This document shows positions 1 to 12,740 of a DNA stretch of 64,000 bases, one piece after another. The DNA comes from Mauremys mutica (Eukaryota; Chordata; Testudines; Geoemydidae). The position numbers and the translations under genes are program-made. Within the stretch, counting starts at the first letter, position 1, and the number at the start of each line of letters is the position of its first letter. The stretch spans positions 13,723,225-13,787,224 of the forward strand of contig NC_059073.1 in the NCBI RefSeq assembly GCF_020497125.1, given 5' to 3'. Under the pieces are notes generated by a model. The model had not been told where the DNA came from. It saw only the letters and a program-made list of their open reading frames with translations, and ran no database searches.

Positions 1-1322
1 CTAGCCTGTTGAAGACAGACACTTGCTAATGGATTGTGGAAAGCAAATGGCACTTGAATTCATTTAATTTCATTTTGACAACTGTTATTGATGTGAAGTG
101 TAATTAAAACAACCTGTCACTTGTAAAACTGTCAGTTATTTGGTGTGTCATGTTCAGCCTTTAATATACAAGGACAAAATAATTGACCTTTGCATTCTTA
201 CAACACTGACTTGGAATTAGTGACTGCAGTTTTATTTTATTTAAACTTCTTTTTTTAAAAAATAGAATGCTGGTTGGTTTCCAGTCGGTAAATAGTCTTG
301 TGGAGATTTGTGTAACCATCAGAGCCTAATGATTGTGTAAAACGGAGTGAAAAATACTGCAAACATAAGTAAAGACAAATTTAATAGCAAATGAAGCAGA
401 AAATGCACAGTAATTTCAGATTTGCTGTGTTCAAGCTTCTAAAGTACCTCGCTAGAATTGTGCTACAATTGAGCCCCAAGATAAGAACGATGAAGTAGCA
501 TGATTTTCAGTATTAGTATTAGAATGTAATTGCTTCATGCAGTAAGATTTGATAACTACTAAGATTAAACAACTTGATTCATAGCATCTGCAGAATAAAA
601 ATGTAGGTCCGTTGAATAGTGCCATTGCATAATCATTCATACTATGTACTCAGTGTGGTATTGTCAAGGACGTGCCCAAGGCACCATAGTGAGTTACCAT
701 TTCTTGTCACTAATGGGATCAAATTCTTGTTGATTTAACAAGACTCATTAGGTGCATATCCCCAACCAGTTTTTGGTGGGAAGATGGCATCAAATCTGAG
801 ATTGAGGTGGGAGGAAAGAGTATGTGGAAGGGGTACAGGAGAGGTACACATCCTCCTGAAGGTAACTTTTTCATATATATATATTTGCACCTGTTTGGAA
901 TTATGGCCCACTCTGCTTCTTTTACTCAGGTAATACTGAATTCCTCTCTGCTTCTGCGCATAGTCTTGTCTTTGGTGTGATTTTTTGCTATCGTATTTGT
1001 CAAATGCAACAGCATTCTTTCTCAGCGAGTCCATCTCATTCCAATTCTGAAAGTATGGAAAAGGCTCAGATACCCTCAATGAAAAGAAAAGTCTGGACGA
1101 GAGGTGTCTTCACATCAGCATGTTTGACAATTAATGTGAAAAAATGGTACTTAAAGACCTGTTAACTAGGATATATAACCCCTATATTTGATTCTTACAA
1201 ATGCACACCTGTCCAGATACCTATATAAATGAATTTGTAGAAACTGACGCCCACACCTACATGCAGATACACACGAGTATTCATGTGTACACATCTAGCA
1301 TGCACTACCACATATACTTCCA
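1..1322. other. Unique AT-rich DNA, no gene seen
   Basis: No repeat or coding signal that I can support. The short open frames here are random, with no recognisable domain. A short TA run lies near 874-884. Confidence 0.55.
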
Positions 1323-1323
1323 C

Positions 1324-1465
1324 ATTATTTATTATTACAATTGTTGTTTAGTGCCTAGAGACCCCAACTAAGGTCAGGGCTCCAGGGTGGTAGGTGCTGG
1401 ACATGCACATAAAAAGAGAGAGTCTGCAACAAAGAGTTTATAATGTAGCTAGACAAAGGTGGGGA
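1324..1465 (-). repeat. L2-like LINE 3' end
   Basis: Read on the minus strand this matches the 3' untranslated end of the L2-like LINE at 40.2-41.1 kb: a segment resembling 'gtaagctctttggggcag', then 'cagcacctagcac', then 'gggctcctaggc', ending in an AATAAT-type tail (plus-strand ATTATTTATTATTACAA at the left edge). A related minus-strand copy is at 62.56 kb. It is well diverged and therefore old. The family name is by recognition. Confidence 0.6.
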
Positions 1466-1872
1466 GAAATGTATGATACATTAGCTCTTCTGCAATTATT
1501 GGCCAACAACTTTCACTTTTTAGGAAATAAATTTCTTTTAGAGTTCCCTTCCCTTGTAAAAACTTGTTATAGCAGTGCTGACTGGAGCCGCCAGGATCAG
1601 TTTTTGACCAGGTGTTCCAGTCCAAAAATAAGACATCTTGTCACCCTACTTCTTAGCACAGCTTACCTCCATGCCGGCGTGTTGGGGGTGGAAGTAAAAC
1701 CAAAACTCTGCACAGTCAGTCCCCCCCTCTGCCTGCCCACTTCCTTCCCACCTGCACAGGAAGGGAGATAACCTGCCAGCAGCTGCTCTCTCTACTATGC
1801 AGAGTCTGGTGGTTTCTTGTTACACTTCTCAGTTCCCTGCATAGGTGTGAAATCAGGCTCCTCCTTGAGCCC

Positions 1873-1940
1873 AAAGTGTTTGTATAATACCTAGCACAGG
1901 GTGTTTGGGCACTACTGTAACAAAGTAATGGTGATTATAC
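1873..1940 (+). repeat. Degenerate L2-like 3' end fragment
   Basis: A short plus-strand piece resembling the same 3' end as at 40.97-41.07 kb (tgtttgtat...acctagcacag...gggcactactgtaacaa). Very decayed. Confidence 0.4.
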
Positions 1941-3068
1941 AGAGTACAATCTGTAATGATCTTGGGGTTCATTAAATAACAAACCAGTGAATGAAAAAGG
2001 AATCAAACTTCAATAAAACAAACTGGAGAGCATCTCTGGTGAACTGCTGCTCATGCAGTGTTCCCAACACCTGCCTCCAGGGCACATCTCCAAATTCCTA
2101 AGTTCATCAGACTGTCCCTTATGAGGGAGCATCTTTAAATTATCTTCTACAAACATATCTTTACACATTGTACTAGTTAAACCAGCTAACTTTCAAAGAA
2201 AACCTGGGTGCCTATGAAATCTCTTTGCTGAAGCTACCAATCTTAAAATCATTATTGCTTGTGGTTTCCATCTCCACAGACACACTTGTGTTCAGTGAAA
2301 ATAAAGCTGAAAAATTACTTAAAAGGCTCACCCTTCAGTTCTCTTAATTAAACAGTAAATAGTGTTCTTAATCAGGGAAAGAAGTTCTGAGATCTCCCCA
2401 AAGCTTTTTTTTTTTACTATAAAAAGATCCTTCTATTTTCATTTCACTTATCTTTAAAAATGAACCACCTATCTTTATTTATTCATCTCCAGCTGAAGTT
2501 TACTGATCTAGTTTTAAGTCTGAGCTGTTCAAAATTAGCAGCTGTGCTGTGGCAGCCTTAAGGGTGCAATATTTTAATTTTGTAAAAAGGAAACCTCAAG
2601 GTCCCTACATTACTTATAGAACTACTCAGCCAGAAAAAGCTCTCATAGTGTCAATACCTCTTATTTTTAATATTTAATTAATCCACATGTAAGAGCAGAT
2701 TACTTTTGACAATGGGTACAGTAGATGAAACATGCTTTCATTTTTTCCAGCAAACTAACCTCATTCAGACATGCAAGTTGAAATAATGCTCTAGGTTTGT
2801 GTTATCTTCCTTCACCTTTTAAATTAGGGATGTACAAGTAAAGTATTATACTAGTGAAGCATCCAGAGAGAATTAGCAAATTTTGTGTGTGTGTCATATT
2901 TATCTATTATTTGCTGCTTTCCAGTAACTAACCTATTAACTATCCATCGCAATTCCAATCTTTGGAGAACTGTTTCAGAGTTTTGGCAATGAGAATATAT
3001 GGAGCCTTTCATATTTAGTTTACCCATTCATATCCGGAGTGGTAGTGCTAGAAGTGTGTTGTTATTTG
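1941..3068. other. Unique AT-rich DNA, no gene seen
   Basis: No open frame with a recognisable product. Contains a short GT run near 2885-2894 and scattered A/T homopolymers only. Confidence 0.55.
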
Positions 3069-4406
3069 AAAAAAGAATGAGGAGTACTTGAGGCACCTTA
3101 TAGACTAACAAATTTATTTCAGCATAAGCTTTCATGGGCTAAAACCCACTTCATCTGATGCATGCAGTGGAAAATACAGCAGGAAGATATATATATACAC
3201 AGAGGATATGAAAAAATAGGCGTTGCCATACCAACTCTAACAAGACTAATCAATTAAGATGGGCTATTAGCAGCAGGAGGAAAAAAAAACTTTTGTAGTG
3301 ATAATCAGGATGGCCCATTTCCAACAGTTGATAAGAAGGTGTGAGTAACAGTAGGGGGAAAATTACCATGGGGAAATAGGTTTTACTTTGTGTAATGACC
3401 CATCCACTCCCAGTCTTTATTCAACCCTAATTTAATGGTGTCCAGTTTGCAAATTAATTCCAATTCAGCAGTTTCTCATTGGAGTCTGTTTTTGAAGTTT
3501 TTTTTGGTTGTTGTTGGAGTATTGCGACTTTGAGGTCTGTAATTGAGTGACCAGGGAGGTTGAAGTGTTCTCCGACTGGTTTTTGAATGTTATAATTCTT
3601 GACATCTGATTTGTGTCCATTTATTCTTTTGCGTAGAGATTGTCCAGTATGGCCAATGTACATTGCAGAGGGGCATTGCTGGCACATGATGGCATATATC
3701 ACATTGGTAGATGTGCAAGTGTACGAGCCTCTGATAGTGTGGCTGATGTGATTAGGTCCTATGATGGTGTCCCCTAAATAGATATGTGGACAGAGTTGGC
3801 AATGGGTTTTGTTGCAAAGATAGGTTCCTGGGTTAGTGTTTTTGTTGTATGGTGTGGGGTTGCTGGTGAGAATTTGCTTCAGGTTGGGGGGCTGTCTGTA
3901 AGCGAGGACTGGACTGTCTCCTGAGATCTGTGAGAGTGAAGGATTGTCCTTCAGGATCCTTGATGGTGCACTGGAGAGGTTTTAGTTGGGGGCTGAAGGT
4001 GGCGGCTAGTGGCATTCTGTTACTTTCTTTGTTAGGCCTGTCCTGGAGTAGGTGACTTCCGGGTACCCTTCTGGCTCTGTCAGTCTGTTTCTTCACTTCA
4101 GCAGGTGGGTATTGTAGTTGTAAGAATGCTTGAAAGAGATCTTGTAGGTGTTTTTTTTTTCTCCTGCTGATAATAGCCCACCTTAATTGATTACTCTCAT
4201 TATAGTTAGTATGGCAACATCCATTTTTTCATGTCCTCTGTGTGTACATATATCTTCCTACTATATTTTCCACTGCATGCATCCGATGAAGTGGGTTTTA
4301 GCCCACGAAAACTTATGCTCAAGTACATTTGTGAGTCTCTATGGTGCCACAAGTAGTCTTCGTTCTTTTTGCTGATACAGACTAACATGGCTACCACTCT
4401 GAAACC
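3069..4406 (-). mobile_element. Penelope-like element, 5'-truncated, with inverted terminal arms
   Basis: The coding sense is on the minus strand and encodes the end of a PLE polyprotein with a GIY-YIG nuclease. The 3' tail (about 3069-3290 on plus) carries the turtle PLE signature 'gctttcatgggctaaaacc' followed by 'cacttcatctgatgcatg'. The same tail recurs in opposite orientation at about 4148-4406, so the two ends can fold into arms of more than 200 bp. The right arm reaches about 25 bases further out (ending in ctctgaaacc) than the left. PLEs commonly show 5' truncation and tail repeats in direct or inverted order. I found no clean target duplication. Confidence 0.85.
3454..4096 (-). pseudogene. 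PLE ORF remnant: RT-downstream linker plus GIY-YIG endonuclease
   Basis: Two minus-strand frames belong to one decayed ORF. The upstream frame (3833-4096) contains FSPQLKPL and IKD, as in the region between reverse transcriptase and nuclease of PLE proteins. It then passes out of frame; the next frame carries RQPPNLKQIL, then a Cys-rich stretch (CNKTHCQLCPHI), then the nuclease core at 3454-3702. The core shows YAIMCQQC, YIGHTGQSL, RINGHK and a downstream 'HFNLPGHS'. YIG followed by R-x3-H is the GIY-YIG catalytic pattern. In PLEs this domain is thought to nick target DNA for target-primed reverse transcription. The frameshift between the two frames and the absence of an RT domain show the copy is dead. 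Confidence 0.8.
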
Positions 4407-4887
4407 TGTAATCATTTGATAGTTGTTTGGTGGCTAATATTAAATTAATTGGTGGTCACAATTCCTGGTCCACAGGAGCATATCTCACCACAGATGCAAT
4501 ACAACCGCATTTGGTGGTAATTTACCTCTACTTTGTCAGCTTCAAGAGATGCAAATGACTGAATGGGCGTTGAGAATGAACTATATTCTCTTACCCTTAC
4601 AAAAGAAAGGATGAGGCACAATTCTGGAGTGATGAATAAGTTTTCACTGCTGCTCTTTGTGCTTTACGTGTTCGGTATATAAGCAGAGAGCCAAGGTCTG
4701 TTGGCCTGTCATTTTGCCATTCTTCACAAGCATGAAATTCACACCATTTAAAAAATAAAACTATTCCAGATTACTCCCTTTTGAATGTTGGGTATTTAAT
4801 TTTTAACTGCCTTTTTAAAATTGATGACTGTCAGCATCTAATGTAACATCTACCATCATTTGATAGTGTGATGTTTCCTGGTACCAG
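4407..4887. other. Unique AT-rich DNA, no gene seen
   Basis: No supported feature between the PLE and the small palindromic repeat. Confidence 0.5.
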
Positions 4888-4960
4888 AGATGAAATCCTG
4901 TCCCCACTGAAGTCAACAGGAATTTTGTTACTCACTGCAGGAGAGCCAGAATTTCACCCT
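4888..4960. repeat. Short palindromic interspersed repeat
   Basis: The left half 'tgaaatcctgtccccactga' and the right half ending 'gccagaatttcaccct' are near reverse complements around a central 'ttttgttactc'. This resembles a foldback repeat common in sauropsid genomes (fossil MITE-like). No target duplication is evident. Confidence 0.45.
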
Positions 4961-7455
4961 AGATATCAGAAATTAATAGGAAGAATATAACTTTTATTTT
5001 CTGGCAGTAAATGATGATTCTGAAATTTAAGGAATGGAATATCTTTGGTAATCTCTGTGCTAAATTGCCATTTTAAATTATTTTATATGTTAAGTGAATA
5101 GATACACTACACCTAATGTATGAAAAATATACTCTTTATTCTTATAATGTTTACATTTCTGTAAGCTCTGTTAACAGTTACCTTATTTCCCTTTTTAAAA
5201 AAAACTCCACTGCATGAGGGGGAAAAACAAACAAACCACCACGACTTTAGGCCATTTTTCTCCAAATTACATATGAAGTACAAATACAGACTCTGAGGCT
5301 ACTCAGGTGACAACATTTTGATTATGTTTTGAAAACTAGACTTTCTTTTTAAAGAAATGCCTTTCATTAATAAAACAAGATTTGGCAGGTGTCACTCAGA
5401 GAAGAAAATTTTGAGTCTGAGGATTAGAAAGTTTGTGTTTTGCATTTAAAGGTTTTGAGAGAGTAAATAGTGTTGACATCTAGGTCAAACATATTTTTGT
5501 ATATTATACATTTAAGTAAATCAAACACCACTTCCTTTAACACCTAGGTTTTCTGAGAGGTCTAGCCAAGAGTTGATTCAGCATTACCCTTGCTCATTTT
5601 ATGTGATGTGATGAAACTATGGCTGGAGGTGGTTTGCCTGACTTACTGTCTGCTGGATTTCAGAAAAGAGAAACAATCTATTCGGAGAAGAAGCTTTTAG
5701 AGATGTCAGTGGAGTGGAGTAGGGAGAGATTCATTCTTTTCTATTGTTTTTAAAGATTGCTCTTTGATGACGTACTGTTTCTACTGGATCAAATTGCTTA
5801 TGAATAGATACAGTGCATCAGAAAGAAAAAGAGAGAAATGTTATAACTCAGGTAGTGTCTATGTAAGGCAAGAGGCTAATTGGTATTATTCAGAGGGTCT
5901 CAGTGATAGAGAGCACTGCTCAGTTATGTTTGGTATCATTTCCTTACGCTTCCTTTCTTCTATTGATTCAGGAACCATAGCCAGTGAAACAAGCAAGGGA
6001 CTGTTCCCATGAAATAATTGATCAAAACCTCAGCAAACTTCCCTAGAATGAAGCATAATTGTTCAAAGGCCTTTCAATGGTAATCTGCATATTATATTTT
6101 GAATGTTTTATTTAGGGTTGTTTGTCTTGTCAGACCTTAAATATTAAAATGAAACAGACTTTCTGTGTGATGGTATACAGGTATCATAATAATGCAAATT
6201 CTTCTGTTTTTGCAATGAAGGTCAAAGAAGAATTAACCTGTTTTTGCACTTTGAGTCTAAATACAGCACCACTAGATCAAGAACTATATGGTGTGGTACG
6301 GAATTTTTGGCAGAGAGCCTTCAGATAAAATGTAGTTGTCACTTGCCACCTATATATATATCTATAGATAGATATAGATAAGTACTCCTATATATGTATA
6401 TAGTTAAGTACTCCCACCACACTAATTGTGGTTTATAAAAATAATACACGGTTATAACCCAAAAGGAAATAAAATAGAACAGGCAATCGTGATATATAGT
6501 TTAGATAGAAAGAGAAAGAAAGAGGTAGAATGAAGTTATAAATGCTTACAAATAAGTATAGTATTCATTGATAATTTGTGCACTGAATTGTAGTTAGTAG
6601 TGAAGACAATCAGACAAGGGAGAATAGACCAAATTGAAATTTTTCAGCCAGAAAATTTTAGGCAAAAATGGAGATTTGGCAACACCAAAATGTTTTATGA
6701 ACTTTGAGAGGTTTCTCTGAATTTTGTCAAAAGAGAAACAAACAAAATTATTGGAATAAGTCTAAACCATCAGTTCTGGCCTAAAACGCTATGAATCTCC
6801 ACATTCTCCTTAATATTGTTCCAGAAATAGAAGCCAATATTGCAACTGCATTTACAGTAATGTGTTGTCAGAAACAGCAGTAAACTTTATCTGCTGCACT
6901 TGAGAAATTGCTTAAGCACTCATTAAATCTATTTGTAGGGTCAGATTTTTTGGAATTTTCCCATTTTAAACACGTGGCTGCTTTGTTATAGTGGGTCACC
7001 CTTAGCAAGGGTTTGCTAGAGAAAAGCCTTCTACAAATGAATTAATTGTGTGGAATTCCTAGCAAATTGCTTTGACAGTGTATTAAGTGTCTATGTAATT
7101 TTGATTAATAGCCAAAGTATTTTTTCCACATTTTCTCTCTCGAAAAGTAAAGGGCAAAATAAAAGAGCTAGTCCCATCCACTACATGGGCTGGTGCAGTG
7201 GGAGTGGGTTCATGATGCTACTTCTTCCTCACTTCTTTTAGTCTATTACCTGGGGCACTGTGATAAGGCATGTATAAGGCATGCTCAGCTATGGGAAGGC
7301 TCCTTGTGTCCTCCCTTTACCACACACCAGCACAAATGTCATGAATAATCTGACTCAAGTGTTTCTTTGTATTCATTTACACAAGAAAAATATATTGTGA
7401 CATGGCAAATCTCTGTACAGTACTTGTTAGAGGGATGGACTACGTAGTCTAAGAT
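4961..7455. other. Unique AT-rich DNA with TA/GATA-type simple repeat
   Basis: No gene seen. An imperfect TATA/TAGA simple repeat occupies about 6349-6410 and includes two copies of 'taagtactcc'. The rest is AT-rich with chance open frames of under 90 codons. Confidence 0.5.
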
Positions 7456-7530
7456 TATAGAATCATGGAAATGTTGGGCTGGAAGAGACCTCAACAGATC
7501 ATCTAGTCTATCCTCCCACACTTATGCTGG
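7456..7530 (-). repeat. CR1 LINE 3'-end fragment
   Basis: The plus strand reads 'tagaatcatgg...gggctggaagagacctcaacagatcatctagtc', the reverse complement of the CR1 3' end (gatgacctcaaggtcccttccagcc...gattcta). CR1 inserts with severe 5' truncation, which explains the short length. Confidence 0.7.
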
Positions 7531-8147
7531 GTTAAGTATACTTAGACCTACATGTTTATTGAGGGCCACAAGATTGTCATTATAGAGAGTTTTACAGTTT
7601 ATTTTAATTTACTAACAGAGAGGGGGAGAGCCTACCCTTCCCTTATCCGTTGTCCTTAAATGATTCTCCTGCTGTCTTTCTTTCCCAGTGGTCATTTCAT
7701 TATGTAATTATCAAAAATTGCATTGCAGAATGGCATCTAAAATAGTGTAAGCTTTTTAAAAGGCTATTATTAAAATAAACTCTCTGAAACTCTAGGATGA
7801 ACAATATAAAATCATGTAGCCTGTCCTTCAGGTTGGCAACTTGATTCATAACAAAATATACAGTTGCAATAAGAGGGAAAGTGTACAATTTGAAAATCTA
7901 CCTCACCATGTCTTTTTCTTACCCAAAATTCAGTGAATTATATATTTTAATGTAAAACCTGTCACCATAATTCATAGAAAACATATTGGTATAGGATGTT
8001 TTTCAAATGTATATGATTTTATGGCTATGACATACATTTATTATATTACTGTGAAACTGGGACTTTTGACCTCTGTGACTCTCACCAATTTGGAATCTTA
8101 TTGGAGTTGTGTTGTGAAAAATTGGCACTTAAAAAGCTTCCCACCTT
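7531..8147. other. Unique AT-rich DNA, no gene seen
   Basis: No supported feature. Confidence 0.5.
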
Positions 8148-8283
8148 CGAGGAGGTGGAGTATTGAAGTGGACGGGAGAGTACTCTCCCATCAACTCATC
8201 GTGTCTTCACCAGACCTGATAAATCGATGCCCACTGCATCGATCGCAGCAGCACCGATTTAGCCTGTAGTGAAGACAAGCCCT
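8148..8283. mobile_element. MITE fragment of the 'tctacact...agtgaagac' type
   Basis: Contains 'ctctcccatcaactcatcgt', 'ataaatcgatgc', 'gcatcgatcgcagcagcacc' and the terminal 'tgtagtgaagacaagccct'. That end matches the right end of the MITE at 31,681-31,975 (agtgaagacctgcc), and both carry ATCGAT-rich interiors. Only the right half seems present. It is probably a non-autonomous DNA transposon. Confidence 0.55.
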
Positions 8284-11200
8284 AAGTCAACTAAATAATG
8301 GCAAATTTGAGGGGCAGTTATTAAAAGGGGGGAGCAATCACCATCTTGACTACTTTATCTCTATGTTGTACACCTTCCCCTACTCTTACTTTGTCTGCCT
8401 TTTTCATAACTGTTAGAAATTAGTCTGATGCAATCTTTTCAAAGAGTTAGGGTTTATGACTAAAAAAGGGATAATTCGCAGCCTCAAGGGACTTTGGTAA
8501 GATTGGTAATTATCTAATAAATGCTTGAATGACACACAGTATTCCAGGCAAACCACTACTGAACTTTTTAAAAATCTAGATGCCGATATTCTAACAGCTA
8601 TGTTTCAAAACTGTAGACCATTGGGCTGACTATCCAGTAATTAAAATGTTGTTAAAGGAGAAAACTGGAGAGAGAAAGTGACAACCCAATTTTAACTGAT
8701 GTTTCAAGTTGTCAGTGTTATTAAATGTGTTTCATAGTCTGGTTATTTTCCTGGAAACTACATTTCCTAGAATTGCTGTCATGTTAATGCAAAATCTCAA
8801 GTTTTATACATCAGTAATTTAAGTAAATGATTTTGGTCGCTGTAAATTGAGGTTGATTCTAGTAGGTTTGAGTTGGTAAATTCAGAGATTGATCAGCAGT
8901 GCTTCTTTATAGTGATGAAAAAACAGTCAGATTGTTCGTTTGGTAAAAATTACTTTGGTGTAAAATGCTTTAGATATTAAATTGGAAGAGAAGACTGTTT
9001 ATCCAGCCTTTGCTATTATATCACCACGTTAAGATTGTATGGAAAAATGATCCCCTTAACACAGAAATATTTTGTTAGCATCAGAAAACTTGAATGGAAG
9101 ATAGTCATGAACTATAGCTTTAGCCTTTAAACATACAATTGGGGAGAAAAAAAAGTCTCTTTATATAGTTTCCTTCTCTTGTGGAATTTTAGTCATTTCT
9201 GTAAGATCTGAACCTTAGTAAACTTGAAGGATTGCAGAGCACCTCGATATTACCTGGAATGAGTGCTTGAACTAGAAGGAACTTCCTAATCACAATTCAG
9301 TAAGTAAAAATTACAGATACCTTTAGGAAAAATAAAAGGAGGGCGGGACCACAGGTGGACATTATGTAATCCAGTTGCCACATTTCATCACAATTGCCTG
9401 ATACCCTACCCTCACCAACATCATAGCTGTTGGACTTTCCCACAAAACCCTCTTTATATCTGGCCCAACCATTAGATGCTTAGTTGAACTAATAAGTTAG
9501 CAGTACTCATGGCATCTGCCTGGCCTCTTGTCTATATTGCCCTAAAGTCATTCCTATCTAAGAGCTTGTCATGATCTATGTGACATGAATATGGAGGTCT
9601 GACTGTTCATTGTTGACTCCACATCTCAAAAATCGCCACCACAAGATCCGGTCTCAGCAGAGAGAGCAAGGATTTGATAGGAGGTAGAGCTGATCTCTCT
9701 TTGTTTTTAGAGGTAGTTCCTTCTGGTCATGATCAAGGACAATTGTCAAGGGAGCATGAGTGAAGCTTGCATTGCCATTGTTCTGTGGATTAATTGAAGA
9801 CAATAATCTCAAGGTCAATCAATGGCGGTCTGCTTTTATGACCAATAAATTCATACTTTAAAAAAAAGTTTTTCAGAAATTTTGAATGACTTGTCAGTAC
9901 AAATATTAGCATATTAAAACTATCAAAGCTTAATCTTATGGAAAGTAAACAGCATGGCAAATAGACTCGTGCCTATTAATCATCTGATCCCTATATTTAG
10001 ACATACAAGTGTAATTTCCTCTGGACAGTTTGGTACATGGTCGCCCTTCAACCATCAGTATGAAAGAAGGTTGACATATTTCCATTTGAATATGCCGCTT
10101 TCAAAACTGAAAATGTATCACTGTTAATAAATTTTATGCCACTTGCTACATTTTTTGTTTTGTTGTTAAACTCTAGGAGCTTTACAATATGCGAATAGTG
10201 TAATGTATCACAATTGTAAATGTTAGTAATGGTTTAGTAGTATTCCAGCAATGGGCTATTAATGGCCATTGCATTAACTATTTAAATATAAGATTGGTAT
10301 GCAATTACAGCATCACATTTACATTGCATTATTTAATTCTTCCAGTTTGAAAGATTTTACCAGTTGGTGCGGGATTCATTCATATACTTAAAACTGGGAA
10401 TGCTGGCAGACTTGGTAATATCTCTCAAACAAGTATAACTTTGAACTGTATCTTCACGGTATATTAAAAAAATAATTTAAGTAAATCACCACATCATATC
10501 CAAGAGATTTCTTTTCTTTTCCAATGTCATTTTAAAACTGGAATTCCACAATGTGAAATAAGAGTAAACGTCTAATAAAGACACAGAAGTGAGAAAGTAC
10601 AGAACTGAAACAGTGAGATGCTGTAGTTTGTTCTGGGATACTGCTGCAAACTATTTAACATCATGTGCAGTACTACTATAGCTAAGCATATAGCTATGCT
10701 CAGGGACATATATATACCTACACAGAGCTAAATCCCAGTGAATCATACTGCAATTGTAGAGTTTAGCTCAGTGTGTTAGCCTGAGATTCAGCCTTCTTCT
10801 GAATGTCCTGCTTTTAGTCTCAGGGGGTTTAAGTGGAACCTTCAGCAGTTCTCTTTATTAGCGCTGGAGGTTTAATTTATGTCTCCTCGAAAATAACTTT
10901 AAAAAGCCTTATTGATTAAATGTGTTCTGGGCCAAAACGTCACCATTTGTAATTACATAATAGACAAATTTCCATGTTTGTTTTTGAGATTAATGGATTT
11001 CACAGAATTCAAACATAGATTGTTCTTCAGTATGCTGGTGCCTATTGTGGAGTGTAGAGGCCACTGTTGCACCTGAAGTCCAAGGGATTTTTCTCTAACA
11101 TAAAAAGGTGTGGAGTACACTTTTATTTCAACAAAACTCTATAATGACTCCTGCATGATGTTATACTCGGCTACGTGAATAAATCTGATGAAATCACTAA

Positions 11201-11394
11201 TATGACGTGGTTCTATGAATTGACAAGTGCCATCTTTTTTTTTTTTTAAGGAGGATGTATTGTTCAAGGTCGATTGTTAACTTTTCTATAAATTGAGTTT
11301 ATAGACACTTACAACACTACTCTCATTGTAACATTTCTCTAATGGTAATTCTTGATTTCTTTATGTAAATCTACCTCACTACTTGTCATATCAC
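8284..11394. other. Unique AT-rich DNA, no gene seen
   Basis: About 3.1 kb without any repeat I can name or any coding frame. The stretch 10,040-10,340 is rich in ATTA, ATGCAAT and CTATTTAAATA motifs and includes a gcaatgg...ccattgc inverted pair near 10,247-10,272. See findings. Confidence 0.5.
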
Positions 11395-11480
11395 CTCAGG
11401 TTGTGATCTTGTCAGATCTAATAATCTGATCAGTGTTAGACCTGGTCAGCACTTGGATTGGTGACTACCAGAGAAAGCAT
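11395..11480 (+). repeat. 5S rRNA-derived SINE head or 5S pseudogene
   Basis: The segment 'gtgatcttgtcagatct', then 'agtgttagacctggtcagca', then 'cttggattggtgactacca' follows the internal control region of vertebrate 5S rRNA (gatctcgtctgatctc...gggcctggttagtacttggatgggagaccgcc). The 5' part of 5S is missing or unrecognisable. 5S-headed SINEs of the SINE3/AmnSINE type are known in amniotes, but I cannot recognise a core domain downstream, so a bare 5S pseudogene is possible. Confidence 0.6.
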
Positions 11481-12534
11481 AGTTGTTTTCCAGCACCACT
11501 ATCTACATGAGGATAGAGAGATTCTTCTGTATTGAAAGTCCTGACCACATGGTTTTGGGGGGCTTTCAAAAGGGACTCCATATTAGAGTGTGGGGAGAAA
11601 GTCACATTAGTGCACCCTCTTAAGAGAGAGAGCCCTGTCAAGAGGGCTTCAGTGAGGAGCCCACAAATGTTAAGGCCAACTTCAGCACAGAGTTGGAAGA
11701 GAGCAAATTACCTTATGTTCTCACTATATATCTGGCTTGCTAGACACATGTTAAAAGGAAGAAATAAATGTCTTAGCGATACATAGAGTGAAATTATAAA
11801 TGACACCTTTCTGGCAAGGTGATGATTGTCACTTTGTAATTGAAGATTGAGATATTTATGGCTTATAAATCCATTCATCGCTCTATAGATTCCAATTTGT
11901 GAATTATTTGTTATGCTACAGGTCAGGCAGATCAGATGCTGTGAATGTGACTAGATGAAGATGTAGCTGACACTTTGTTTCATGGTCACACGAGAAGTTA
12001 CTGTCCAGCAATTTCATGCTATCATTTACTGTTAGTCACCAGTTAGTTCGGTTGTCAGCTCTGATTTTCCAGGACCATATGCAATATTACAAATAGTGGT
12101 TTTTTTGTGAATGATTTTGAAGTGTTTCCTTTGTATTGGCTTTATTACACAGCTATATAATTGTATCTCTTTGCAATTAGCATATGTGATATGCTCATGC
12201 ATAGGCAATAGTGGCAGTGACAGGCTGGAGGGAGTTCTCCTGAGCTTCTTGTTAAAATTCCATCGTAACATTCAAGGTACTTTGGGGTCGTTTCCATGCT
12301 TCTGGTGGAGTCCACCATCTCTTTGGATCCTGCAAAATCATCATCTCCATGAGTGACTTTGACTCATGGGTATCATAAAAATTCTTCTGAAAAGCAACTT
12401 TTACCTTTACAATGACTCAAATTGCACTAAATATCAAGTATTCAAAAAAAATGTGAGGAGGATAATACTAGGTCTTCACCCCACCACATTTCAAATCACA
12501 CAAGCTGAACACTGTGCTGTACTGTACTGTCCAT
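11481..12534. other. Unique DNA, no gene seen
   Basis: Short chance open frames only. Confidence 0.5.
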
Positions 12535-12740
12535 ATGTAACACCAACAGAGCCCGGCCATCGGTGAGCAGGATGGAGCCAGGGACCTCTGGAGCTTAGTG
12601 CATGAGCCTCTACCGCATAAGCTGAAAAGCCTGGCTGTTCAGTAAGGCTGTCGAGCAGACTCATTTTATCTCTCTCTTTAAGTGGTCTTGGTGCCACTAG
12701 ATGGGACGGAACACCACACCCAGGAGGTGTGTAGGTTACA
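12535..12740 (-). repeat. tRNA-like SINE-type repeat
   Basis: Read on the minus strand, 'cagcttatgcggtagagg' resembles a tRNA D-arm/A-box and 'ccctggctccatcctg', about 40 bases on, resembles a decayed B-box and T-arm. The unit is bounded by short inverted ends, 'tgtaacaccaac' on the left and 'gtaggttaca' on the right. It looks like a turtle interspersed family with a tRNA-derived part. The full class is uncertain: it could be a DNA transposon that has captured a tRNA-like segment. Confidence 0.5.

Noticed and set aside
735..1771. Open frames of 114 and 125 codons
   Set aside because: No domain, no splice or initiation context, and the second overlaps a LINE relic.
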